Origin: Halobacillus sp. Nhm2S1
Lineage (GTDB): Bacteria; Bacillota; Bacilli; Bacillales; Halobacillaceae
Assembly (NCBI RefSeq): GCF_019599545.1
Contig: NZ_JAIEZV010000002.1
Coordinates: forward strand, 496,001 to 560,000
Reading direction: 5' to 3'
Length of the DNA: 64,000 bases
Shown here one piece after another: positions 1-7,948 of the stretch. The first letter of the stretch is position 1; every line of letters begins with the position of its first letter. The translations under genes were made by a program, and so were the position numbers. The notes below the pieces were generated by a model. That model saw only the letters and a list, made by a program, of their open reading frames with translations, searched no databases and was not told where the DNA came from.

Positions 1-293
1 CTGAAAACTAAGAATAATAGATTCGCAATAATCGCGAGCAATAGTTTTGCTTTTCCTTTAAGTAGAAGCAACATGACGTCCACTTTGATGTGACGCTGCT
101 TTTTCACTCCGTAACTGATTCCGATATACACTAACCAAATAAAGCAGTACCGTCCGAGTTCCTCTGACCAGGACAATGAATTTCCCGACACACGCATCGC
201 GACTTGCAGGAAAATGACACTGACCATGATGGTCGAGAAAATGACGAGCAATACTTCTTCTAATCTCCGGTCGATCGCTCGAATGATGTTCAT
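1..293 (-). CDS. dctQ: TRAP transporter small permease, DctQ type (partial)
   Basis: Small membrane subunit of a tripartite ATP-independent periplasmic (TRAP) transporter, which works with a DctM channel and the DctP receptor to import organic acids with sodium. The visible 97 residues start MNIIRAIDRRLEE, followed by a membrane segment at about 13-35, the family-typical W-S-E-E-x-x-R stretch near residue 45, and a second membrane segment ending in a basic stretch (VKKQRHIKVD). The C-terminus runs off the left edge; the large subunit DctM should lie beyond it. A gaggtg ribosome site precedes the ATG. It lies 75 bases downstream of dctP on the same strand, so one operon is likely. Family assignment is firm; the substrate is inferred from the neighbouring gluconokinase. 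Confidence 0.85.
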   Translation of the reverse strand, partial: MNIIRAIDRRLEEVLLVIFSTIMVSVIFLQVAMRVSGNSLSWSEELGRYCFIWLVYIGISYGVKKQRHIKVDVMLLLLKGKAKLLLAIIANLLFLVF

Positions 294-368
294 TTTCTTC
301 ACCTCAACTGACCCTGAATGGCGAAGAATACGCTGCAGTCTCGCTACAGCGTACTCTCAGTCATTCTA

Positions 369-1418
369 TTATTTTTGCGCGTCTTCAATCGCTTGATAAA
401 CTTTGTCTACCGTTTCTTCACCGATCTTGCTCTTATAATCTTCAATGACAGGAGCTACCGCATCGACCATTTCCTGGCGTGCTTCATCAGAGATTTCTGT
501 GTACTCCATGCCTTCTTCTTGAAGCTGTTTCAAATACTTTTCGTTCGCTTCACGGTTCAACTTACGCTCGTGCTTTCCTGCTTCTACCGCTGCATCTTTA
601 ACGATCTTCTGCTGATCTTCTGTCAGACCATCATAGAAAGATTTGCTCATCAAGAATACGAATGGGCTGTAGATGTGGTGCGTGTTAGAAACGTGATCCT
701 GAACTTCATAGAATTTTTGAAGATAGATGGTTGCATAAGGGTTTTCCTGACCGTCAACTGTACCTTGCTGCATCGCTGTGAACAATTCTGTGAATGCCAT
801 TGGTGTTGGGTTAGCTCCTAGTGCTTTGAAGGCATCCAGGTGAAGGTCGTTTTCCATTGTACGGATTTTAAGACCATCGAAGTCGTCAACAGATGCTACC
901 GCACGCTCACTGTTTGTAAGGTCACGGAAACCATTTTCCCAATAAGCCAGACCTACAAGGTTCTGTTCTTCCAGTTTTCCAAGCAATTCTTGTCCAACTT
1001 CCCCATCTAATACTTTGTCGGCTACTTGTTCGTTAGGGAAAAGGAACGGAATGTCGAATACGCTGAATTCTGGTACGAAGTTCGCTAGTGGAGCTGTAGA
1101 TGGAACAACCACTTCCTGTGTACCAAGCTGAAGGGCTTCCGTCATGGAACGGTCGTCACCAAGCTGACCACTGTGATAGGTATCCACTTTGATCGCGCCG
1201 TCTGTTTTCTCTTCAACGATTTCTTTAAACTTCAATAGACCTTTGTACTGAGGGTGATCACTGTTCAGACCGATTCCGGCTTTAATCGTTTTTGTTTCGC
1301 CGCTATCACCTGAAGCGCTTTCACCTTCGCCACTGCTTGACTCTGCTCCGCCGTTACCACATGCGGCAAGGACTGTAATCAAAAGAACCATAGACAATAA
1401 ACCAAATAATTTCTTCAT
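369..1418 (-). CDS. dctP: TRAP transporter substrate-binding lipoprotein, DctP type
   Basis: Extracytoplasmic receptor of a TRAP transporter. The N-terminus has a lipoprotein signal (KK, hydrophobic core, L-A-A-C with Cys20), so the protein is anchored outside the membrane. The rest shows the DctP fold: a start resembling KAGIGLNSDHPQYKG, and the G-x-E-N-P motif region (QQGTVDGQENPY, about residue 225) typical of TRAP receptors. A TTG six bases upstream is possible, but the ATG at 1418 is better spaced from aaggagagagg. The upstream region has two cre-like sites, suggesting CcpA repression. The divergent RpiR regulator and FGGY kinase suggest gluconate or a related sugar acid as ligand; that is inference. 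Confidence 0.9.
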   Translation of the reverse strand: MKKLFGLLSMVLLITVLAACGNGGAESSSGEGESASGDSGETKTIKAGIGLNSDHPQYKGLLKFKEIVEEKTDGAIKVDTYHSGQLGDDRSMTEALQLGTQEVVVPSTAPLANFVPEFSVFDIPFLFPNEQVADKVLDGEVGQELLGKLEEQNLVGLAYWENGFRDLTNSERAVASVDDFDGLKIRTMENDLHLDAFKALGANPTPMAFTELFTAMQQGTVDGQENPYATIYLQKFYEVQDHVSNTHHIYSPFVFLMSKSFYDGLTEDQQKIVKDAAVEAGKHERKLNREANEKYLKQLQEEGMEYTEISDEARQEMVDAVAPVIEDYKSKIGEETVDKVYQAIEDAQK

Positions 1419-1480
1419 GTTCAACCTCTCTCCTTGTATGTAAAATTTTTTTCACAAAGCTTACGTACTATCCCTGAATC

Positions 1481-1494
1481 AGTAACCGCTTTCA
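1481..1494 (-). promoter_or_regulatory. cre-like site upstream of dctP
   Basis: The minus strand reads tgaaagcggttact, matching the CcpA consensus TGWAANCGNTNWCA at 13 of 14 positions. It sits about 65-75 bases upstream of the dctP start and suggests carbon catabolite repression of the TRAP transporter. Confidence 0.5.
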
Positions 1495-1570
1495 ATCCAC
1501 AGCCCACTATGCAGGAATCGATTCCATAGAAAATAGTTTTTCTTTGTTCACCCTCTACCCATCTCTATAT

Positions 1571-1584
1571 TAGAAGCGCTTTCA
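1571..1584 (-). promoter_or_regulatory. cre-like site upstream of dctP (second)
   Basis: The minus strand reads tgaaagcgcttcta, 13 of 14 matches to TGWAANCGNTNWCA. It is the second site within 100 bases, which strengthens the case for CcpA control. Confidence 0.5.
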
Positions 1585-1713
1585 AAGGACCTCTAAAAAA
1601 AGAAGCGTTCAGGAAAACTCTGAAAATTATTTTCTGTAATTTCGATTATACAATAAATCTTTTTTAGTTCAATAGTTTTTTAGAAAAAAATTTCACCCAC
1701 CCAAACTTTCTTT

Positions 1714-1727
1714 TGAAATAAATTTCA
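1714..1727. promoter_or_regulatory. Candidate RpiR-type operator
   Basis: TGAAATAAATTTCA is an inverted repeat with 6-base arms and an AA spacer, 40 bases before the regulator start. Similar motifs lie at 1622-1634 (gaaaattattttc) and 1683-1694 (gaaaaaaatttc). GAAA/TTTC arms are common in operators of RpiR-family proteins, so autoregulation and control of dctP are plausible. Confidence 0.4.
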
Positions 1728-1768
1728 TATACAATAAGAGAAAGTTGAGATTCGAAGGAGGAATCCCT

Positions 1769-2626
1769 ATGATTGAAGCTCCCACGAAACACGTCATCAG
1801 CAGAATTCGTTCTTCTTATTCACAATTCAGTGAAAAAGAAAAGCTGATCGCTGATTACATTTTGGAAAATACAGAAGAAATCGTTCACTCTACCATTAAC
1901 CAGGTCGCGGATAATCTTATGGTCGCTGATGCAACCGTTTTCAGATTTTGTAAGCGCTTAGGTTTTAAAGGTTACCAGGCGATGAAAATTGCTTTAGCCT
2001 CAGAAATCGTCAATCCGATTCAGGATATTCATGAAAAAATATCGGAAGAAGACACCGATTTCGAGATTACTGAAAAAGTATTTCAGGCAAATATCCGGGC
2101 TTTAGAGACGTCCCGGGATGTGCAAAACCCACTTTCCTTAAAAAAAGCGATGGAATATTTGATTGAAGCCGACCGGGTGTTCTTTTTCGGAAGTGGTGGG
2201 TCGAACATTCTCGCTATGGATGCTCAGCACAAGTTTATGCGAACAGGAATGGAAGCGTATGCATATCCCGACACGCACGTGCAGCTGATGTCTGCCTCTC
2301 AAATGAGAGAAACGGATGTGGCGGTCGTCATTTCCCATACCGGATCAAATCAGGATATTCTAGATATTGTGGATGTCGCAAAAGAAAACAATGCGAAGAT
2401 TATCGCCATTACGAACTTCGCTAAATCTCCACTTACTAAAGTGGTCGATCTGTCTTTATACACCGTCGCAGAGGAAACGGAATTCCGTTCAGAAGCCCTC
2501 GCTTCAAGGATCGCCGGCCTCTCGCTGATCGACTCCCTTTTTGTCAATTATAGTGTGAAAAACAAGGAACAAGCGCAGACCGCTACGCAGCGCATGCGTG
2601 ATGCCATTTCAAGGAAGCGTGTGTAG
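1769..2626 (+). CDS. MurR/RpiR family transcriptional regulator
   Basis: Sugar-phosphate-responsive regulator of 285 residues. An N-terminal RpiR-type helix-turn-helix covers about residues 1-77 (TINQVADNLMVADATVFRFC is the recognition region). A SIS sugar-phosphate-binding domain follows at about 120-260, with the loop FFGSGGSN and a conserved SHTGSNQD stretch. The ATG at 1769 is chosen because gaaggagg sits 7 bases upstream; an in-frame TTG further upstream lacks such a site. It is followed after 14 bases by the FGGY kinase, so both are probably one transcript, divergent from the TRAP operon. The expected effector is a phosphorylated product of the kinase, such as 6-phosphogluconate (inference). 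Confidence 0.85.
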   Translation: MIEAPTKHVISRIRSSYSQFSEKEKLIADYILENTEEIVHSTINQVADNLMVADATVFRFCKRLGFKGYQAMKIALASEIVNPIQDIHEKISEEDTDFEITEKVFQANIRALETSRDVQNPLSLKKAMEYLIEADRVFFFGSGGSNILAMDAQHKFMRTGMEAYAYPDTHVQLMSASQMRETDVAVVISHTGSNQDILDIVDVAKENNAKIIAITNFAKSPLTKVVDLSLYTVAEETEFRSEALASRIAGLSLIDSLFVNYSVKNKEQAQTATQRMRDAISRKRV

Positions 2627-2640
2627 AAAGGAAGTTTTAC

Positions 2641-4122
2641 ATGAGTTATGTGATTGGATTAGATCTTGGAACGACGAGTGCCAAATCCGTGGTCTTTCAT
2701 AAAAATGGAGAGGTTGCTGCGGAGTACGAAGTGGCCTACCCTCTCTCCCACCCTGTCGTCGGCCATGCCGAACAGGATCCGCTTCAAATGGAACAAGCTG
2801 CACTTGAAGCGATGAATTTAAGTACTCGATCCATCGAGCGGAAGGACATTGTCGGCGTCGGGATCTCTGCCGCCATGCATTCCCTCATTTGTATGGATGA
2901 AAAAGGAGTGCCATTATCTCCGTCGATGATCTGGGCGGATGCGCGCAGCGCAAGCGAAGCATCCACGTTGAAGGAAAGCCATCCGGATGTGTATATGCGG
3001 ACAGGGACTCCCCTTCACCCGATGTCTCCGTTATCGAAATTGTTATGGATGAAAAACAACGACTACGAACCTTGGCAGAAGGCTGATTACTTTGTATCAG
3101 TGAAAGAGTTTTTGCTGTATCGATGGTTCGGGGAAAAAGTGGTCGACTATTCGATTGCTGCCGCCACCGGTCTTTTCAACATTCACGAACATACCTGGGA
3201 TGAAGAAACGCTCGCTATTGCGGGCATTGGTCGTGAACAGCTTTTCCAACCGGTTGAGCCTACGTACGCCATGAAAGGCATGAGTGCAGAGGCCTCTTAT
3301 AAGTCCGGTCTCGATGCGGATACGGCCTTTGTCATCGGAGGTAGTGATGGACCGCTTGCGAACCTTGGCATTGGTGCCATTCAACCTGGGGAGACAGCGA
3401 TTACCATTGGAACGAGTGGAGCGATCCGTCAATTTTCAAGTGAACCGCTCCTCGATGACCAACAGGAAGTGTTCTCTTACAGCTTTACTGATGATTTGTG
3501 GATTACCGGCGGACCGTCTAATAACGGTGGTCTTGTGCTGAAATGGATCCAGCAGCTATTTTCGAATGAGGATGAGATTCCCGTTGAAGAACTGACGAAG
3601 CTTGCGAGCGAGGTGGAAGCTGGTGCAGGGAATTTAATTTTCCTTCCCTATTTGAACGGTGAGCGTGCGCCGTTCTGGAACGCGGAAGCGAAGGGATCCT
3701 TCATCGGACTGACTCCCGCTCACGGCAAGGGACATATGACGAGAGCTGCAATGGAAGGGGTGCTGTTTTCCATTTTACATATTGGAAGTGCCTTGGAGCG
3801 TCTAGGCAATAAGCATGACAAAATTTACGCAAGCGGCGGATTTGCACGTTCAGAGACATGGGTTCAGATGCTTGCAGACATTTTCAACAAGCGTATCGAT
3901 ATTCCGGTAAGCCATCAGAGTTCCGCCTGGGGTGCGGCCTGGGTTGCCTTGTACAGCCTCGGTCATGTCGACAGTTTGGCCTCCATTAAGTCTTCCATTC
4001 CAATGAAGGAACATTATGAACCAAACGCTGAGAACCATGAGAAATACAAAGCCCTTTTTGACGTGTACGAGTCCGTTTCAGGCAAACTGCAAACCGACTT
4101 TGAAAGACTTCATCGTATGTAA
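2641..4122 (+). CDS. gntK: FGGY family carbohydrate kinase, probable gluconokinase
   Basis: Cytoplasmic ATP-dependent sugar kinase of 493 residues, the normal family length. The N-terminal FGGY domain begins with the phosphate-binding GLDLGTTSAKSV (residues 6-17). The C-terminal domain carries the ATP-side motifs ITIGTSGA (about 260) and ASGGFARSETWVQ (about 398). Overall it most resembles Bacillus GntK, which makes 6-phosphogluconate, rather than xylulose or glycerol kinases, but FGGY specificity cannot be read reliably from sequence. It is co-directional with the RpiR regulator; with the TRAP transporter this forms a sugar-acid uptake and phosphorylation unit. It ends 13 bases before the strong palindromic terminator shared with the convergent symporter operon. 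Confidence 0.75.
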   Translation: MSYVIGLDLGTTSAKSVVFHKNGEVAAEYEVAYPLSHPVVGHAEQDPLQMEQAALEAMNLSTRSIERKDIVGVGISAAMHSLICMDEKGVPLSPSMIWADARSASEASTLKESHPDVYMRTGTPLHPMSPLSKLLWMKNNDYEPWQKADYFVSVKEFLLYRWFGEKVVDYSIAAATGLFNIHEHTWDEETLAIAGIGREQLFQPVEPTYAMKGMSAEASYKSGLDADTAFVIGGSDGPLANLGIGAIQPGETAITIGTSGAIRQFSSEPLLDDQQEVFSYSFTDDLWITGGPSNNGGLVLKWIQQLFSNEDEIPVEELTKLASEVEAGAGNLIFLPYLNGERAPFWNAEAKGSFIGLTPAHGKGHMTRAAMEGVLFSILHIGSALERLGNKHDKIYASGGFARSETWVQMLADIFNKRIDIPVSHQSSAWGAAWVALYSLGHVDSLASIKSSIPMKEHYEPNAENHEKYKALFDVYESVSGKLQTDFERLHRM

Positions 4123-4135
4123 TAGGTAAATTAAT

Positions 4136-4176
4136 GGTGTACCAGGTCATCCAAATATTAGATGACCTGGTACACC
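4136..4176. terminator. Bidirectional palindromic terminator, copy 1 of the recurrent family
   Basis: A perfect 16-bp stem (ggtgtaccaggtcatc / gatgacctggtacacc) with a 9-base loop, followed by a T-run on the plus strand. It lies between the convergent kinase and symporter genes. The same stem recurs at 11675, 27734 and 51370 and, in altered form, at 29391 and 35450. Confidence 0.85.
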
Positions 4177-4190
4177 TATTTTTTCCATTT

Positions 4191-5852
4191 TTATTTGGCG
4201 TTTTCTTTGAGCCAGTATTCTCCGTCTTTGTATTCGATTTGTTCCGGGTAGCGAAGGTCTGTGACTTCGTCCTGGGTTTGTTTGGATGGTGGTGCGGTCA
4301 TCAGAGAGACAACGACGTTCGCTATGATAGCGGCTGTTGCTCCGAAGACTCCAGCACCGGTATCGATGATTCCAAGGATAGTGAATCCGCCGTATTTTGC
4401 TGCGAAAATGTATCCAAGTGTCACGGAAAGTCCGACAACCAAACCGGCAATAACCCCCGGTCCATTGGCTCGCTTCCACCATACCCCAAGAAGGAGCGCC
4501 GGGAAGAACGATCCGGATGCTAAGGCGAAAGCCCATGCGACGATCTGTGTAATCGCACCTGGCGGGTTCAATGCAATCAAACCTGCGGCTACGGTAGCAA
4601 GGACGATCGACCAGCGTCCGACAGCGAGACGTTTCTTCTCACTCGCATTCGGATTGATGGAACGGTAATAAATGTCGTGGGACAAGGCTGCGGAAATCGC
4701 AATCATCAAACCACCGGCTGTCGATAAGGCAGCGGCCATCGCACCGGCAGCCATCAAACCGATGACGAAGATGCCAAGGTTTGCAATCTCAGGTGTCGCC
4801 ATAACGACGATGTCATTACTAATGACAAGTTCCGACCACTGAAGTACGCCGTCACTATTATTGTCGGCAAGGGAAAGCCGGCCGGTATCCACCCACGCTT
4901 GTGTCCATGCGGGCAGGTTGTTTAATTGGGAACCTGCTACTTCTGTCATCAAGATGAAACGGGAGAAAGCGGCGTAAGCTGGAGCAGATAAATAGAGTAA
5001 TCCGATGAATAATAGAGCCCATGCTCCACTCCAGCGGGCCGCTTTCATTGTCGCTACGGTATAGAAGCGGACGATGACGTGTGGCAGACCGGCTGTTCCC
5101 GCCGTCAGTGTGAACATCAGAGCGATGAACTGCCATTTCGACCCTTCCGTAAATGGAACGATGTATTCAGAAATGCCCAACTCCTGATCGATCGTACGCA
5201 TCTCTGAAACGACGTCTCCGTAAGAAATCCAAGGAACAGGATTCTGCGTCAGCTGCAGCGACATGAAGATGACCGGAATCAAATACGCGATGATCAAGAC
5301 CAAGTATTGGGCGACCTGTGTCCAGGTGATCCCCTTCATTCCTCCCATCGCTGAGTAAAAGGCGATCAACACAACGCCGATTAACGTTCCGATCACGGTG
5401 TCCACTTCAAACAGACGTCCGATAACCACGCCCGATCCGGACAGTTGTCCTACCGAGTAGGTGAAACTGATGATGATTGTTGCTACAGCGGCAATCAATC
5501 GTGCGGTGTTGCTGCGGTAACGGTCACCAATGAATTCCGGCACCGTGTACCGTCCATATTTTCTTAACTGTGGAGCTAAAAGGAACGTAAGCAGCAAATA
5601 CCCGCCTGTCCATCCCATAATGTATGCGAGTCCATCGTATCCAAGAATCATGACCGTACCGGCGAGGCCGATGAATGAAGCTGCACTCATCCAATCCGCT
5701 CCAATGGCCATCCCATTGTAAACGGGCGGCACCCCGCGGCCGGCAACGTAGAAATCTGATGTAGCCCTTGCTTTATTGTAGACAGCGATACCTATGTACA
5801 ATGCAAAAGTAGCAACAATTAAAGCAAGGGAGACTATAAACTGTGCGTCCAT
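4191..5852 (-). CDS. Sodium:solute symporter (SSS family), large subunit of a DUF4212-type pair
   Basis: Polytopic membrane transporter of 553 residues with about 13 hydrophobic segments, belonging to the solute:sodium symporter family. The N-terminus (SDFYVAGRGVPPVYNGMAIGADWMSAASFIGLAG) is the conserved opening typical of acetate/pyruvate-type members. The protein is preceded by a DUF4212 small subunit gene, the usual arrangement of the VC_2705-like two-gene symporters. The likely substrate is a short-chain monocarboxylate such as acetate, not proven. The start has a clear ribosome site (gggggagaaat). The operon head carries a perfect cre site, as expected for uptake of a non-preferred carbon source. 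It ends at the shared palindromic terminator. Confidence 0.85.
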   Translation of the reverse strand: MDAQFIVSLALIVATFALYIGIAVYNKARATSDFYVAGRGVPPVYNGMAIGADWMSAASFIGLAGTVMILGYDGLAYIMGWTGGYLLLTFLLAPQLRKYGRYTVPEFIGDRYRSNTARLIAAVATIIISFTYSVGQLSGSGVVIGRLFEVDTVIGTLIGVVLIAFYSAMGGMKGITWTQVAQYLVLIIAYLIPVIFMSLQLTQNPVPWISYGDVVSEMRTIDQELGISEYIVPFTEGSKWQFIALMFTLTAGTAGLPHVIVRFYTVATMKAARWSGAWALLFIGLLYLSAPAYAAFSRFILMTEVAGSQLNNLPAWTQAWVDTGRLSLADNNSDGVLQWSELVISNDIVVMATPEIANLGIFVIGLMAAGAMAAALSTAGGLMIAISAALSHDIYYRSINPNASEKKRLAVGRWSIVLATVAAGLIALNPPGAITQIVAWAFALASGSFFPALLLGVWWKRANGPGVIAGLVVGLSVTLGYIFAAKYGGFTILGIIDTGAGVFGATAAIIANVVVSLMTAPPSKQTQDEVTDLRYPEQIEYKDGEYWLKENAK

Positions 5853-5867
5853 ATTTCTCCCCCTATC

Positions 5868-6164
5868 TTATTGGTTAACCGCTTGATTTTGATTGGCATC
5901 TTCTTTTGGTATTAAACCGAATTTTTTATCGACGACATCACTGATGAGGGCATTGAAGAAAAGAAGTGCAATAAACGTAATGATCGCGCCCTGTGCTCCC
6001 ATGTAATAAGGAAGGGGGATGCCCATCACTGTAAAGGACTGAAGACTTTCGGCGAAAAGAACCACACCGAAAGAAACGATTGCCCCAATGGCAAGGTAGA
6101 TGATAATCAAAGTCGTCCGTAGACGGAAATAGGCTTTCGCCTTCTGTGGATCCATCTTCTTCAT
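5868..6164 (-). CDS. DUF4212 small subunit of the symporter
   Basis: A 98-residue protein with two membrane segments (about 17-38 and 53-75) and a short acidic tail. The spacing and the phrases F-R-L-R at the start and F-G-V-V-L between segments fit DUF4212, the small partner of a subgroup of sodium/solute symporters. It lies 15 bases upstream of the large subunit on the same strand and has a strong ribosome site (gggaggtgaac). The two proteins are expected to act as one transporter; the role of the small subunit is not established. Confidence 0.8.
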   Translation of the reverse strand: MKKMDPQKAKAYFRLRTTLIIIYLAIGAIVSFGVVLFAESLQSFTVMGIPLPYYMGAQGAIITFIALLFFNALISDVVDKKFGLIPKEDANQNQAVNQ

Positions 6165-6185
6165 AAACGTTCACCTCCCTTCGCA

Positions 6186-6371
6186 TTATCCTCTTAAGTT
6201 AAAAATGAACTGCACGGTTTCCCAGAAAGGCATCGGTACCATCATGATTTTGACAAGAGCGACACCTAAGAGCGCAATGAACGGAACCGCCAGTAAAAAC
6301 GGCTTCTTTTTTTTCAGTGCGAAAACGACAGAAAGTACGGTGATGACGGAAAGAATAATAGGAATCAGCAA
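6186..6371 (-). CDS. Small two-segment membrane protein, first gene of the symporter operon
   Basis: A 61-residue hydrophobic protein with two membrane segments separated by a KKKK turn. A longer in-frame ATG exists at 6404, but that reading would place aaaggagg inside the coding sequence; the TTG at 6371, 9 bases after aaaggagg, is the better start. The gene sits 21 bases upstream of the DUF4212 gene and is probably translated with the symporter. I do not recognise a family; an accessory role in the transporter is suggested only by position. Confidence 0.6.
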   Translation of the reverse strand: MLIPIILSVITVLSVVFALKKKKPFLLAVPFIALLGVALVKIMMVPMPFWETVQFIFNLRG

Positions 6372-6389
6372 CGACTCTACCCTCCTTTT

Positions 6390-6403
6390 TGTAAGCGTTA
6401 ACA
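6390..6403. promoter_or_regulatory. Perfect cre site heading the symporter operon
   Basis: tgtaagcgttaaca matches TGWAANCGNTNWCA at all 14 positions and is close to the ideal palindrome. It lies about 20 bases upstream of the first gene, a position expected for CcpA repression. It also makes the ATG at 6404 unlikely as a start, since that codon would overlap the operator. Confidence 0.75.
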
Positions 6404-6580
6404 TAAGTGCGTAAAAATTTTTGAGAATATTTAGATTAAACTGAATATTACAACTTGTATTATTCTAAAATTCTCATAAATTGTCAACAGGTAAGATATG
6501 ATTAGACAATCTTCGAGGATTTGTATGGTGTTTCCTTGCGTTCGGTCGATTTCCATCCACTTCTCAGCGATGTTATTAAA

Positions 6581-6610
6581 AAACCAGCACCCTAAGAAGG
6601 ATGCTGATTT
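6581..6610 (-). terminator. Terminator of the M15 peptidase gene
   Basis: The minus strand reads agcatccttcttagggtgct followed by ggtttttta. The hairpin overlaps the last codons of the peptidase gene. Confidence 0.6.
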
Positions 6611-7413
6611 CCAAACAACTTCCGCCATGTGCGGGGCCCGACGACACCGTCAATTTCAAGACGATGCTGTTGCTGGAATGCGCAAACGGCCGCTTCTGTT
6701 AATGGACCAAAATGACCGTCATCCGTTGTTCCTACCGCCCCTTGGATTCGTTTGACCACTGATCCTTTCGCGCCGAAGTGAACGGGTGATCCGGGATAGG
6801 TGCGCGCGTGGAGCCTGTTTGTCGTTATCGGGCCTGCGCTGCCGTCCACTTCCAGTCCTTCCTGATGTTGAAAAGCGATGACCGCTTGTTTTGTTCGCGG
6901 CCCATAAATGCCATCAATCGGTCCTGGATTGTAGCCTAATTTCTGCAGCTTTCTTTGAAGGTCACGGACATCCTGGGATTTTTCCGTCCATTCGAGATGG
7001 GCATAATCTTTGAAGCTGGACCAGTCTCCGCCCCACTGAAAACCGAGTGACTTAGCGATACCCGCTACGTGGCGCCAATCCTTATTCACGGTCCAGAGCG
7101 CTTTTTTTCCATCTGAGCTGAGAAGGAAAAAGTCGACCGCTCTCCCGCTGTGATGATTGCTTTTCCCTGGTTTGGCGTAGGTGACGATGTTCCCGCTGTG
7201 TCCGTACCTTTTACCATTCCAGTAATAATCCGGGCGGCCTTGTCCATACAAGTGGGCCTGCTCCTCATACGTTCGGTAGCCGGAGGAAATTTGGACAAAT
7301 ATCCCTTCCGTATAGGCTTGGTCGATCATTTCCTCGACCTTTTCTTTCACAATCGGCTGGACGCTTCCCATTTTATTCAGACTTCGTTGTTTTAACGTTT
7401 CTACAGCGATCAT
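6592..7413 (-). CDS. M15 family L,D-/D,D-peptidase with two peptidoglycan-binding domains
   Basis: Cell-wall peptidase of 273 residues. The N-terminal domain is of the M15 (VanY/endolysin L-Ala-D-Glu peptidase) type: the zinc motif S-x-H-x-x-G-x-A-x-D is seen as SNHHSGRAVD (residues 85-94) and the second zinc His lies in AHLEW (His139). Two PG_binding_1 repeats follow (about 147-205 and 212-270), each with an L-G-(Y/F) or D-G-x-x-G-P-x-T core. There is no signal peptide or membrane segment, which is usual for phage endolysins and for CwlK-like enzymes released by other means. The start has gggaggg upstream. No phage genes surround it, so a cellular role in wall turnover or spore lysis is equally possible. 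Confidence 0.85.
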   Translation of the reverse strand: MIAVETLKQRSLNKMGSVQPIVKEKVEEMIDQAYTEGIFVQISSGYRTYEEQAHLYGQGRPDYYWNGKRYGHSGNIVTYAKPGKSNHHSGRAVDFFLLSSDGKKALWTVNKDWRHVAGIAKSLGFQWGGDWSSFKDYAHLEWTEKSQDVRDLQRKLQKLGYNPGPIDGIYGPRTKQAVIAFQHQEGLEVDGSAGPITTNRLHARTYPGSPVHFGAKGSVVKRIQGAVGTTDDGHFGPLTEAAVCAFQQQHRLEIDGVVGPRTWRKLFGNQHPS

Positions 7414-7461
7414 TAAACATCCCTCCCTGCTTCTATAATCGAAGCGGAGAGGGATTTGGTG

Positions 7462-7833
7462 TCAGGAAGCTTTCAAGTTTTTCAACACATTGAATACAAA
7501 GAAAAAAATGCCGAGGGATGTCACCGTGGCACCGGTGGCCACTAGTGGCAGCAGGGCTTCATTTTTAAAAGCGATGACAAAAAACAGGCCGAGCATCATG
7601 ATCGGAAGACCGACGTTATGAAGCCAGAAATGAATTTTTCCAGATAACGATTCCGCAAGTGCAGGAAAAAGGTGATATAAAATACCAGCTAGGGTGAGGG
7701 CGGTCCATCCGAGTAAATTGATATGGACGTGCACCGGTGTCAGCGCATAGTCATGCGCACTCGACATGTAGTAACCGACAGCGATTCCAATAGCAAAATA
7801 GACGGCTGAAATTTTGATCAACGTAATGCCCAT
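7462..7833 (-). CDS. Heme-copper oxidase subunit I-like small membrane protein
   Basis: A 123-residue membrane protein with four predicted segments. It includes TPVHVHINLLGW and LYHLFP, which resemble the heme-ligand regions of cytochrome c oxidase subunit I, but only a third of that family's length. Such short cytochrome oxidase-like proteins are found as stand-alone genes in many Bacillaceae; their role is unknown. The ATG at 7833 follows aaaggagg by 8 bases and is chosen over a longer frame. It is divergent from the FrnE-like gene. Confidence 0.65.
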   Translation of the reverse strand: MGITLIKISAVYFAIGIAVGYYMSSAHDYALTPVHVHINLLGWTALTLAGILYHLFPALAESLSGKIHFWLHNVGLPIMMLGLFFVIAFKNEALLPLVATGATVTSLGIFFFVFNVLKNLKAS

Positions 7834-7948
7834 AAAGTCCAACCTCCTTTTTTCCCATATATACGCTGGCTGTCTCTCAAACAGAATCATGGAATTCCAT
7901 CGGTAAGCATCGTAAAATGGAGAAGAATCTAATGAAGAGGTGAACGCA

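Larger units (their letters stand above)
1419..1768. promoter_or_regulatory. Intergenic control region between dctP and the RpiR regulator
   Basis: A 350-base A+T-rich region with no gene, holding the divergent promoters of the TRAP operon and the regulator/kinase operon. It contains two cre-like sites on the dctP side and three GAAA-N3/4-TTTC motifs on the regulator side, which are candidate operators for the RpiR-type protein encoded next to it. Confidence 0.6.
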
